A DNA stretch of 51,649 nucleotides from Lachnospiraceae bacterium UBA2860 (GTDB lineage: Bacteria; Bacillota; Clostridia; Lachnospirales; Lachnospiraceae), in NCBI GenBank assembly GCA_002350625.1, contig DEFE01000014.1, positions 18,906-70,554 on the forward strand, written 5' to 3'. The number at the start of each line of letters is the position of its first letter. Position 1 is the stretch's first letter. This document shows positions 7,819 through 15,934 of the stretch, piece by piece. Both the position numbers and the translations under genes were made by a program. A model generated the notes under the pieces. That model saw nothing but the letters and a program-made list of their open reading frames with translations. It did not search any database and was not told the DNA's origin.

Positions 7819-9163
7819 GAATTCAAGGGACATCATCGTTCGCATCCTCACGGAGATCAGCGACGGGGGCATCTACAGCCACATGGCAATCCGGGGAGCC
7901 ATGGAGAAGTACCGCTATCTCCCGCGGCAGGAGCGCGCCTTCATCACGCGCGTCTGCGAGGGGACGATCGAGCGCATGATCGAGATCGACTATATCATAG
8001 ATCAGTTCGCGACGATTCCCGTCGAGAAGATGAAGCCCGTCATCCGGGACATCCTGCGGAGCGCTGTCTATCAGATCCGCTATATGGACGCCGTGCCGGA
8101 CGCAGCCGCCGTTGACGAGGCTGTGAAGCTCACGCAGGCGAAGGGCTTCTATAACCTCAAAGGCTTCGTCAATGGCGTTCTGCGCAGCATCGTGCGCGGC
8201 GAGGACAAGATCGTCTATCCGGACGAGGCGGCGGAGCCCGTGAGAGCGCTCTCCATCCGCTATTCGATGCCGGAGTGGATCGTCGCGTCCTTCCTCGACG
8301 AATACGGCCCCATCGTGACGAGACTGATGCTGAAGAGTTTTCTCGTCGAGCGGCCGACGATCGTCCGCTTCAAGACGGACCGCATTTCTCCGCAGACGAT
8401 TCTCGAATCCTTAAAGAGTCAGGGTGTCACGGTGCGCCGGGCGCCCTATCTGCCGTACGCTTATATCTTAAGCGACTACAACTACCTGCCGTCGCTTGCG
8501 GCTTTCAGGAACGGCTGGATCTTCCCGCAGGACGTGAGCTCGATGCTCGTGACAGAAGCGGCCGCGCCGCTGAAGGGCGACTATGTCATCGATATGTGCG
8601 CCGCGCCGGGCGGCAAGAGCCTCCACATCGCGGACCGCATGGGCAATTTCGGCGAGGTCGAGTCGCGGGACCTGACAGAAGAGAAGGTCGCGCTCATCAG
8701 GGAAAATGTGCGCCGCGCCGGCATCATCAACGTCAAGCCGGTACAGATGGACGCGCTCGTCTACGACGCTTCTTCGGAGGAGCGGGCGGACATCGTCCTG
8801 TGCGATGTTCCGTGCTCGGGCCTCGGCGTCATCAGCCGCAAATCGGACATCAAGTACCGCGTGACGCCGGAGAAGATCAATTCTCTCCAGGAGCTGCAGC
8901 GGCTGATCTTAAGAAATGCGGCTCTTTACGTGCGGCCGGGCGGGCGGCTGATCTACAGCACCTGCACCCTCGGAAGAAAAGAGAACCTGGACAATGTCCG
9001 CTGGTTCACGGAGAACTTCCCCTTTGAAATGGAGTCGCTCAATCCCTTCCTGCCGCGCCCGCTCTGGCGGCTGACGACGGAGGAGGGATACCTCCAGCTG
9101 ATGCCCGGCATCCACGATGCCGACGGCTTCTTCATCGCCAGGATGAGAAAGAAAGTAAGATGA
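7811..9163 (+). CDS. rsmB: 16S rRNA (cytosine-967-C5)-methyltransferase RsmB
   Basis: A SAM-dependent m5C methyltransferase acting on helix 31 of 16S rRNA. The 450-residue product has an N-terminal NusB-like RNA-binding domain (about 1-140) and a Rossmann methyltransferase domain. The SAM loop is DMCAAPGGKS (about 262-271). The two catalytic cysteine motifs are DVPCSG (about 331-336) and STCT (about 382-385). The ATG overlaps the peptidase gene by 8 nt and the stop overlaps rlmN by 4 nt (ATGA), so the three genes are probably cotranslated. Confidence 0.93.
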   Translation: MTENSRDIIVRILTEISDGGIYSHMAIRGAMEKYRYLPRQERAFITRVCEGTIERMIEIDYIIDQFATIPVEKMKPVIRDILRSAVYQIRYMDAVPDAAAVDEAVKLTQAKGFYNLKGFVNGVLRSIVRGEDKIVYPDEAAEPVRALSIRYSMPEWIVASFLDEYGPIVTRLMLKSFLVERPTIVRFKTDRISPQTILESLKSQGVTVRRAPYLPYAYILSDYNYLPSLAAFRNGWIFPQDVSSMLVTEAAAPLKGDYVIDMCAAPGGKSLHIADRMGNFGEVESRDLTEEKVALIRENVRRAGIINVKPVQMDALVYDASSEERADIVLCDVPCSGLGVISRKSDIKYRVTPEKINSLQELQRLILRNAALYVRPGGRLIYSTCTLGRKENLDNVRWFTENFPFEMESLNPFLPRPLWRLTTEEGYLQLMPGIHDADGFFIARMRKKVR

Positions 9164-10197
9164 CGGACCTGCTTTCCATGACGCTCCCCGAGCTCACGGC
9201 CCTCGTGACGGAAATGGGAGAGAAGCCCTTCCGCGCGAAGCAGATCTACGAGTGGCTGCATAAAAAGCTGGTGACGGATTACTCGGAGATGCGCAACGTG
9301 CCGGCGGCACTCAAAGAAAAACTTGAAGAGCGGGCGGCATTTTCGTATCCTGCCGTGCGGGCTCTCCAGATCTCGAAGGCGGACGGCACCCGCAAGTATC
9401 TCTTCGAATTCGCAGACGGGAACTGCGCGGAGAGCGTCCGCATGAGCTATCACCACGGGCACACGGTCTGCATCTCTTCGCAGGTCGGCTGCCGCATGGG
9501 CTGCCGCTTCTGCGCCTCGACGCTGCTCGGCCTCACGAGAAATCTGACGGCCGGGGAGATGCTTGCGCAGGTATACGCCATCATGCGCGACACCGGGGAG
9601 CGCGTGTCCAATGTCGTCGTGATGGGCACCGGCGAGCCGCTCGACAATTACGATTCTCTCGTGCGCTTTCTGCGCATGATCTCAGACGGAGACGGCCTCA
9701 ATATCTCGGAGCGGAACCTCACGGTCTCGACCTGCGGGATCGTGCCGGGCATCAGGCACCTGAAGGAAGAGAAGCTCATGATCAACCTTGCTCTCTCCCT
9801 CCACGCGCCGAACGACGCGCTCCGGCAGACGCTCATGCCGATCGCGAAGCGATACCCGCTTAAGGAGGTGCTCGCCGCGATGCGGGACTACTACGCGGAG
9901 GGGAGGAGACGGCTCACCTTTGAGTACAGCCTCATCCGCGGCGTCAACGACACCGATGCGTGCGCGGAGGAGCTCGCGCACCTGATCAGCGGGATGAACT
10001 GCCTCGTCAACCTCATTCCGGTGAACCCCGTGAAGGAAACTGCGTTCCGTGAGACGCGTCCCGGGGACGTGCAGGGGTTCAAGAAAAAACTTGAAAATCA
10101 TGGAATTCATGTTACTATTAGAAGGGAAATGGGCCGGGATATTGACGGCGCATGCGGGCAGCTGCGGAAGCGTTATGCGGCGCCCGATCATCAATAG
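9160..10197 (+). CDS. rlmN: Dual-specificity rRNA/tRNA adenine-C2 methyltransferase RlmN
   Basis: A radical-SAM enzyme that makes m2A2503 in 23S rRNA and, in several bacteria, m2A37 in tRNAs. The 345-residue product has the CxxxCxxC cluster motif in GCRMGCRFC (Cys about 110, 114 and 117). The C-terminal catalytic cysteine is in DIDGACGQL (about 332). The GTGEPLDNY segment of the SAM-binding face is also present. The ATG sits in the ATGA overlap with rsmB. RlmN keeps an ordinary A2503 function; nothing suggests the Cfr variant. Confidence 0.95.
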   Translation: MTDLLSMTLPELTALVTEMGEKPFRAKQIYEWLHKKLVTDYSEMRNVPAALKEKLEERAAFSYPAVRALQISKADGTRKYLFEFADGNCAESVRMSYHHGHTVCISSQVGCRMGCRFCASTLLGLTRNLTAGEMLAQVYAIMRDTGERVSNVVVMGTGEPLDNYDSLVRFLRMISDGDGLNISERNLTVSTCGIVPGIRHLKEEKLMINLALSLHAPNDALRQTLMPIAKRYPLKEVLAAMRDYYAEGRRRLTFEYSLIRGVNDTDACAEELAHLISGMNCLVNLIPVNPVKETAFRETRPGDVQGFKKKLENHGIHVTIRREMGRDIDGACGQLRKRYAAPDHQ

Positions 10198-10217
10198 ATC
10201 CAGACGGACAAGAAGCT

Positions 10218-10952
10218 ATGAAATCATATTCGGCTACGGATGTAGGACGGAAAAGGAAAATTAATCAGGACAGCATATTCGCCTCGGATAAGCCGGTCGG
10301 TAATCTTCCGAACCTGTATATCGTCGCAGATGGCATGGGAGGCCACAACGCAGGTGACTTCGCATCGCGCTACACGGTCAACACCGTGCGGGAATACATC
10401 GCGGGGAGCAGGGAGAAGAACCCGATCAAGCTTATAAACGAGGCGATTCAGCTTGCAAACAGAGGCATCATCAAGGAGGCCTCCGAGCATGCCGAGATGT
10501 ACGGCATGGGGACGACAGTTGTCGTCACAACGATCATCGATGAATATGCTTATACGGCAAATGTCGGCGACAGCCGGCTCTATCTCTACGATGGCGGACT
10601 CAAACAGATCACGCGCGACCACTCGCTCGTGATGGAGATGGTGCGCCTCGGCGAGATCTCGAAAGAAGAGGCGAAGACACATCCGGACCGCCACATCATC
10701 ACGCGGGCCGTGGGTGCCTCCGATGAGCTGAACGTCGACTTCTTCGATTACCAGATGCCGCCGGACTCCATGATCCTTATGTGCTCAGACGGACTGTGCA
10801 CCATGGTGGAGGATGAGGAGATCCAGAAAGTGATGGCCGGCTCCTCTGATCTTGAGGACAAGGCGAAAGAGCTGATTGAAGAAGCTAACAGCAACGGCGG
10901 CAAAGACAACATCGCGGTTGTCATCGTAAAACCCGATGCGGATGAGGTGTGA
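10218..10952 (+). CDS. prpC: PP2C-type Ser/Thr protein phosphatase PrpC (Stp)
   Basis: A cytoplasmic Mn2+/Mg2+-dependent phosphatase that reverses phosphorylation by the PrkC kinase encoded next to it. The 244-residue product starts MKSYSATDVGRKRKINQDS. It carries the metal-binding motifs ADGMGGHNAGD (about 38-48), a GDSRLYLY segment, and CSDGL and GGKDNIAV near the end. The start ATG lies 20 bp after the rlmN stop, with GACAAGAAG just upstream. The stop overlaps a GTGA that could also begin prkC, so dosage of phosphatase and kinase is coupled. Confidence 0.95.
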   Translation: MKSYSATDVGRKRKINQDSIFASDKPVGNLPNLYIVADGMGGHNAGDFASRYTVNTVREYIAGSREKNPIKLINEAIQLANRGIIKEASEHAEMYGMGTTVVVTTIIDEYAYTANVGDSRLYLYDGGLKQITRDHSLVMEMVRLGEISKEEAKTHPDRHIITRAVGASDELNVDFFDYQMPPDSMILMCSDGLCTMVEDEEIQKVMAGSSDLEDKAKELIEEANSNGGKDNIAVVIVKPDADEV

Positions 10953-10954
10953 TC

Positions 10955-13147
10955 ATGTTAAAAGCAGGAGTTATACTGGCAGGGCGTTATGAGATCGTCG
11001 GGCGGATCGGGTCCGGCGGCATGGCTGACGTCTATAAAGCTACCGACAGAAAACTGAATCGCAACGTCGCAGTCAAGGTGATGAAGCCGGAGTTCCAGAG
11101 CGACAGTACATTTGTCTCGAAGTTCAGGAGAGAGGCACAGGCAGCCGCAGGACTCGCCAACCCCAACATCGTCAACGTCTATGACGTCGGTGAGGATCAG
11201 GGCAACTACTATATTGTCATGGAACTTGTGGAGGGCATCACCCTCAAGGAATATATCCTGAAGAAGGGCAAGCTTTCTGTGCGCGAGGCGACGAGCATCG
11301 CCATTCAGGTAGGCATGGGACTTGCGGCGGCCCACGATCAGGGCATCGTCCACCGCGACGTGAAGCCGCAGAACATCATTATTTCCACGGACGGCAAAGT
11401 CAAGGTCACGGATTTCGGCATCGCGAGAGCGGCCTCTTCAAACACGATCAGCGCCAACGCGATGGGCTCGGTCCATTACAGCTCCCCGGAGCAGGTGCGC
11501 GGCGGCTATTCCGATGCGAGATCCGATATCTATTCTCTCGGCATCACGCTCTATGAGATGGTCACCGGCAAGGTGCCCTTTGACGGCGAGACGACGGTCG
11601 CCATCGCGATCAAGCATCTGCAGGACGAGATGGAGCCGCCTTCACATCTGACGCCGGATCTTCCGTATTCTCTCGAGCAGATCATCTACAAGTGCACACA
11701 GAAGAGTGTGGAGAGACGCTACCAGTCGATGAACGACGTGATCACGGATCTGAAGCGCTCGCTCATGGAGCCGGACGGCCACTTCGTCCAGCTGGCGACG
11801 CTGACCGATCACGCGCAGACGGTGCTCATCTCACAGGCGGACCAGGCCGCCATCCGGAAGGCTTCCATGGGAGAGGACCCGGCTCCGGAAAACACACAGG
11901 TTTATTCCTCTGTCTCGGCTGCCAGAAAGGGCGTTACAGAGCAGGCTCTTGACGAGGCGGACGAGGCGGACGCTGAGGACGATGACGACGCGGCGAGCTC
12001 CGGCCTCGAGAAGGCCGTGACGATCGGCAGCTTTATTGTCTGCGCGCTGATCATCGGCGTCCTCATCTATTTCATCGGCAGAGCGGCAGGTCTCTTCGGG
12101 AGACCCGGAACAGGATCGCCGGCGGAGACGGGCTCGGGCACGACGACCGTATCCCAGGCAGAGTCGATTCCGTCCGATATGACTGTTGTTCCGAATCTCG
12201 TCGGCATGACGGAGGCGGACGCGCAGAAGACCGCGGAAGCCAAGGAACTCGGCATCAAGTACATGGGTGAGAAGTCCTCTGACAAGGCGGCCGGGACGAT
12301 CGTCGAGCAGCAGCCGGCGTCGGGCGAATCCGTCGCGAAGCATACGACCATCACCTATTACCGCAGCAGCGGACCGCAGACGATCGCGATCCCGTCAGTC
12401 ACCGGAACTACGCTTCAGGAAGCGCAGGCGGCGCTCACGGCAGCGGGCTTTACCAATGTCAAGACCGCGCAGGAGAATTCCGAGACCGTGGCGACGGGCA
12501 ATATCATATCCGTGACGCCGGCCGAAGGCCAGATGGTGACGGCGGCGACGGAGATCACGCTTCTCATCAGCGCCGGATCGGCGAATGCGGAGAAGGTCTC
12601 GGTCACGGATTACCGCGGCTCTTCGATCGACTACGCGAAGGAAGACGCCGAGAATAAGGGACTTATCGTCAAGGTGACCTATGATGTCAGCGACCGCATC
12701 GCTGAGGACGAAGTCATCCGTCAGGATCCGGAGCCGGGCGCCGAGGTGACGCAGGGCTCGGAGATCGTGCTCACCGTCAACAACGAAGAGAAGATGCATA
12801 ACGCCCCCGCTGAGGAGACGGCGGACAGCTTTGTCGATCTCGGCAACGGGACGACACTTGAGAATAACTCCGAGCTTCCCGGCAGCAGCTGGAAGTGCAC
12901 GGCCAATCTCGGCGCTCCCGCCAACTACATGGGCGGCGCGTACAGACTCGTCCTCGTCCAGAACATCAACGGGCAGGATATGCAGACGATCGTGGCCGAG
13001 GGAGAGACGGCGCTCGAGTTCCCGTATCTGCTGCAGATCACGGGCGCGGAAGGCGTCACGGACGGCCTGGTCTACCTCTATGAGCGCGTCGGCGACGAAT
13101 ATGAGCCGCGCGTCACATGGCCGGTCACATTTGAGCTGCAGAGCTGA
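10955..13147 (+). CDS. prkC: PASTA-domain Ser/Thr protein kinase PrkC (Stk1)
   Basis: A membrane kinase that senses muropeptides or lipid II and phosphorylates cell-wall and translation targets. The 730-residue product has a glycine loop GRIGSGGMADVY (about 13-24), HRDVKPQN (about 133-140) and a DFG motif (about 153). An acidic juxtamembrane stretch and one membrane helix (about 356-374) follow. Three PASTA repeats (about 411-475, 476-545, 546-612) lie outside. A further extracellular domain (about 613-730) has no PASTA pattern. I chose the ATG at 10955 because GAGG lies 7 bp upstream; a GTG at 10949 is an alternative. Confidence 0.94.
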   Translation: MLKAGVILAGRYEIVGRIGSGGMADVYKATDRKLNRNVAVKVMKPEFQSDSTFVSKFRREAQAAAGLANPNIVNVYDVGEDQGNYYIVMELVEGITLKEYILKKGKLSVREATSIAIQVGMGLAAAHDQGIVHRDVKPQNIIISTDGKVKVTDFGIARAASSNTISANAMGSVHYSSPEQVRGGYSDARSDIYSLGITLYEMVTGKVPFDGETTVAIAIKHLQDEMEPPSHLTPDLPYSLEQIIYKCTQKSVERRYQSMNDVITDLKRSLMEPDGHFVQLATLTDHAQTVLISQADQAAIRKASMGEDPAPENTQVYSSVSAARKGVTEQALDEADEADAEDDDDAASSGLEKAVTIGSFIVCALIIGVLIYFIGRAAGLFGRPGTGSPAETGSGTTTVSQAESIPSDMTVVPNLVGMTEADAQKTAEAKELGIKYMGEKSSDKAAGTIVEQQPASGESVAKHTTITYYRSSGPQTIAIPSVTGTTLQEAQAALTAAGFTNVKTAQENSETVATGNIISVTPAEGQMVTAATEITLLISAGSANAEKVSVTDYRGSSIDYAKEDAENKGLIVKVTYDVSDRIAEDEVIRQDPEPGAEVTQGSEIVLTVNNEEKMHNAPAEETADSFVDLGNGTTLENNSELPGSSWKCTANLGAPANYMGGAYRLVLVQNINGQDMQTIVAEGETALEFPYLLQITGAEGVTDGLVYLYERVGDEYEPRVTWPVTFELQS

Positions 13148-13153
13148 AGCGCG

Positions 13154-14041
13154 ATGCAGGGAAGAATTCTGAAAGCGATTGCCGGATTCTACTACGTGTA
13201 CGTAGTGGGATCCGGTATTTATGCATGTAAGGCAAGAGGCATCTTCCGGAATGAGAACAGGAAGCCGCTCGTCGGGGACGTCGTCGAGATAGAGGTGACG
13301 CACGAGGCGGACATGGAAGGAAATGTCACCGTCATTCACCCGCGCAGCTCTGAGCTCACAAGGCCGCCGGTCGCCAACATCGACCAGGTGATCATCCTTT
13401 TCGCGATGCGGACGCCCGACCCGAACTTTTTGCTGCTCGACCGCTTCCTCATCGAGGCGCAGCGGCAGAAGGTCAGCTGCCTCATCGCGTTCAACAAGAT
13501 CGACGAGGCGGATCCGGCAGAGATCGACCGAATCCGGGAGACCTACAGAGGCTGCGGAAGCCCGCTCTACTTCCTGAGCGTCAGGACCGGTGAAGGCGTC
13601 GAGGCGCTTAAAGAGGCGCTTAAGGGAAAGACGACGGCACTCGCCGGGCCGTCCGGCGCCGGGAAATCCTCCTTCACGAACGCCGTGCAGGAAGATGTGA
13701 CGATGGAAGTCGGCGACATTTCCAAAAAGCTCGCGCGCGGGAAGAATACGACGCGGCACTCGCAGCTCATCATGGCGGGACCGGACACCTGGCTCTGTGA
13801 TACGCCGGGATTTACCGCGCTCGACACTGCGGAGCTGGAAAAAGAAGATCTCGAGAATTACTATCCGGAGTTTGCGCCCTATCTGGGAAAATGCTATTTC
13901 CAGGGGTGCGCGCACATCGCGGAGCCGGGGTGCCGCGTGAAAGAGGCGCTTAAGGACGGCGGGATCAGTGCCGGGAGATATGAGCATTACCGCTATCTCT
14001 ATGAGGAGAGGCGCGAGGAGGAGAAGCGGAAGTACAAGTAG
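13154..14041 (+). CDS. rsgA: Small ribosomal subunit biogenesis GTPase RsgA
   Basis: A circularly permuted GTPase that helps mature the 30S subunit and removes maturation factors. The 295-residue product has an N-terminal OB fold. The G motifs come in permuted order: FNKID (G4, about 113), GPSGAGKSS (G1, about 165-173) and DTPG (G3, about 215). A C-terminal zinc site follows, with Cys, Cys, His and Cys in CYFQGCAHIAEPGC (about 246-259). The gene starts 6 bp after prkC and is a regular member of this operon in Firmicutes. Confidence 0.95.
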   Translation: MQGRILKAIAGFYYVYVVGSGIYACKARGIFRNENRKPLVGDVVEIEVTHEADMEGNVTVIHPRSSELTRPPVANIDQVIILFAMRTPDPNFLLLDRFLIEAQRQKVSCLIAFNKIDEADPAEIDRIRETYRGCGSPLYFLSVRTGEGVEALKEALKGKTTALAGPSGAGKSSFTNAVQEDVTMEVGDISKKLARGKNTTRHSQLIMAGPDTWLCDTPGFTALDTAELEKEDLENYYPEFAPYLGKCYFQGCAHIAEPGCRVKEALKDGGISAGRYEHYRYLYEERREEEKRKYK

Positions 14042-14063
14042 GAAGAGGGCGGATTGAGAGTGA

Positions 14064-14255
14064 CGCAGGGAGGGCTTACATACTGCGTCGTCGCAATAAC
14101 GCTCCTCGTGCAGTATGTAAGGCCTCCCTGCTGCAGACTGGATCGTCGTAACACGCTCCTCGTGCAGTATGTAAGGTCCCTCTGATGCAGACTGCATCGT
14201 CGCAACACGCTTTTCGTGCAGTATGAAAGGTCCCGTTGCTGCAGGCTGGAAGCGG
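14064..14255. repeat. 54-bp tandem repeat array with an inverted lead copy
   Basis: CAGTATG(T/A)AAGG recurs at 14111, 14165 and 14219, an exact period of 54 bp. Each unit also contains ATCGTCG(C/T)AACACGCT-like and TGCAG(A/G)CT segments. At about 14066-14089 a copy of GCAGTATGTAAG(G/C)C lies in inverted orientation and can pair with the first direct copy as a stem of about 21 bp. Because 54 is divisible by three, repeats of 18 residues appear in open frames of the reverse strand; I consider those frames non-genic. The array fills the rsgA-rpe spacer. Confidence 0.85.
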
Positions 14256-14284
14256 TATATGGCAGAGGAAAAGGAGAATAGTAC

Positions 14285-14938
14285 ATGAAGAATATACTCG
14301 CACCGTCGATTCTGGCGGCGGATTTCAGCATTCTGGGTGAGCAGATCAATACTGTGCAGCAGGCCGGCGCCGGGTGGCTGCATATCGACGTTATGGACGG
14401 CGCGTTTGTGCCGAATTTGTCGCTCGGGCTTCCGGTCGTCAGCTCGATCAGGAAGAGAACCGATATCTTTTTCGACGTGCACCTGATGATCGAGGAGCCG
14501 ATCCGCTATATCCGCGACTTCGCGATGGCGGGGGCGGACGGGATTACCTTCCACGTCGAGGCGGCGAGCCATCCCGCGAAGACGATTGAAGAGATCCGCC
14601 GCTGCGGGAAGCGTGTCGGTATTTCCCTGAAGCCTGCGACGCCGCTTGAGGTCATTTTTCCCTACCTTGACCGGGTTGATTTGGTGCTCGTCATGACGGT
14701 GGAACCGGGCTTCGGCGCGCAGGCCATCAAAACCGAGACGCTGGAGAAGGTGAAGGAGCTCAGGAGGCGCGCGCAGGTGACCGGACGGGAGCTTGACATC
14801 GAGGTTGACGGCGGCATTAAAAGAGAGACGATCGGCGATGCGCTCGCGGCCGGCGCCAATGTCTTTGTCGCCGGAAGTGCGGTTTTTAAGGACGATATCG
14901 CCGCTAACGTGAAGGAGTTGTGCGGCCTGATCAGCTGA
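14285..14938 (+). CDS. rpe: Ribulose-phosphate 3-epimerase
   Basis: Interconverts D-ribulose 5-phosphate and D-xylulose 5-phosphate in the pentose phosphate pathway. The 217-residue TIM-barrel protein has APSILAADF near the N-terminus, HIDVMDGAFVPN (about 34-45), FDVHLMIEEP (about 61-70), MTVEPGFGAQ and the phosphate-binding DGGI. These include the metal-binding His and Asp residues. The ATG is preceded by AAAAGGAG 7 bp upstream. It follows the 54-bp repeat array and keeps the usual rsgA-rpe-thiN order. Confidence 0.96.
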   Translation: MKNILAPSILAADFSILGEQINTVQQAGAGWLHIDVMDGAFVPNLSLGLPVVSSIRKRTDIFFDVHLMIEEPIRYIRDFAMAGADGITFHVEAASHPAKTIEEIRRCGKRVGISLKPATPLEVIFPYLDRVDLVLVMTVEPGFGAQAIKTETLEKVKELRRRAQVTGRELDIEVDGGIKRETIGDALAAGANVFVAGSAVFKDDIAANVKELCGLIS

Positions 14939-15038
14939 AAGCTATGCCGCTTAATTCCCGTCAGTGAATTCCGAAGGCATGAGGCTGGAACGGGCCTGGC
15001 CGGACAGGAAGCGATGTTGACTGAGAAGGAGACACCGG

Positions 15039-15722
15039 ATGAGAACGATGATTGTGGCAGGCGGGAGACTCACGCCTGCTTTTCTTAACAAAATGGCGGC
15101 AGCTTGCCCGCCTGACTTTGTGATCGCGGCGGACAGAGGGATCGATGTGCTGCTCGCGGCGGGACGCAGGCCGGATCTGATCCTCGGGGACTTTGACAGC
15201 ACGAAGCTCACCGCAGGGGAAATCGACGACGTCGGCGCGGCGCTTGAGACATTTCCGGCGGAAAAGGACTATTCGGACCTTGAACTGGCACTTAACGAGG
15301 CTGTCCGGCGGGGCAGCAGCGACATCACCGTGCTCGGCGCGACGGGAGGCCGGCTCGACCACTTCCTCGCCAATGTCATGGATCTCAGAATTCCGCTCGC
15401 AGCCGGGATCCCGGCGCGGATCGTCGACGAGCAGAACATCCTGTCACTTCATGAAGAGAGCTTCGCGATCAGGCGGGACGGCGATACACTCAGGCGGGCT
15501 GTCTTCGGGGAGCGCACGCCGGAGCGGTATGTGTCCCTTCTTCCCATGTCCGGGAAGAGCCGGGTGAGCCTCAGCGGCCTGTACTATGGGGGCGAAGGGC
15601 TTGAGCTTAAGCAGAGCGGGGCTTCTTTTGGCGTCAGCAACCGGTTTGCGGAGGAAGCAGCGGAGATCCGGGTGGAGGATGGAACCGTGCTGCTTGTGGA
15701 ATCTGTGGATGCATTGACATGA
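15039..15722 (+). CDS. thiN: Thiamine pyrophosphokinase
   Basis: Transfers pyrophosphate from ATP to thiamine, giving thiamine diphosphate. The 227-residue product shows the family patterns IAADRGIDVL (about 29-38), PDLILGDFDS (about 45-54), FPAEKDYSDLELAL (about 71-84) and GATGGRLDH (about 102-110). These include the Asp residues that bind magnesium and substrate. Start chosen at the ATG after GAAGGAGAC. The gene ends the conserved priA-to-thiN series; the preceding 100-bp spacer shows no recognisable element. Confidence 0.92.
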   Translation: MRTMIVAGGRLTPAFLNKMAAACPPDFVIAADRGIDVLLAAGRRPDLILGDFDSTKLTAGEIDDVGAALETFPAEKDYSDLELALNEAVRRGSSDITVLGATGGRLDHFLANVMDLRIPLAAGIPARIVDEQNILSLHEESFAIRRDGDTLRRAVFGERTPERYVSLLPMSGKSRVSLSGLYYGGEGLELKQSGASFGVSNRFAEEAAEIRVEDGTVLLVESVDALT

Positions 15723-15842
15723 GATGTTCCAGGAAAGGACACGGTGTTAAAATATTGCGCCCACCTGTAGAAAATTGCGCTGAAAATTCGTCATAGTGGG
15801 TGACGGATTGCATGCCAGATAAGAAACAGTAAAAAGCATTGC

Positions 15843-15889
15843 GTTGCCCGGGGGAGTTCTCCCGGGCAACTGCTTGTCCGGATACGGAC
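15843..15889 (+). promoter_or_regulatory. Two adjacent hairpins upstream of the mscS-like gene
   Basis: GTTGCCCGGG (15843-15852) pairs perfectly with CCCGGGCAAC (15861-15870). GTCCG-GATA-CGGAC (15876-15889) forms a second small hairpin. The first could terminate thiN transcription, but no run of T follows it, so a leader-RNA role for the next gene is equally possible. Confidence 0.45.
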
Positions 15890-15934
15890 GATCGTGATAT
15901 CATTATGGCAATACTGGAAGGAGCATGCGCATCC

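Noticed and set aside
9160..10197. A Cfr-type resistance methyltransferase
   Set aside because: Operon position and overall pattern are those of housekeeping RlmN; nothing specific to Cfr was seen.
14064..14255. The 54-bp array as a CRISPR
   Set aside because: The units are continuous and diverged with no unique spacers of constant length, and no cas gene is near.
14076..14303. A small reverse-strand protein with 18-residue repeats
   Set aside because: All reverse frames are open through the array because of the 54-bp period; there is no ribosome site and the copies drift at all codon positions.
12395..14572. A reverse-strand open frame of over 700 codons across prkC, rsgA and the 54-bp array
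   Set aside because: It is antisense to well-supported genes, has arginine- and histidine-rich shadow composition and no recognisable domain. High GC makes such frames frequent.
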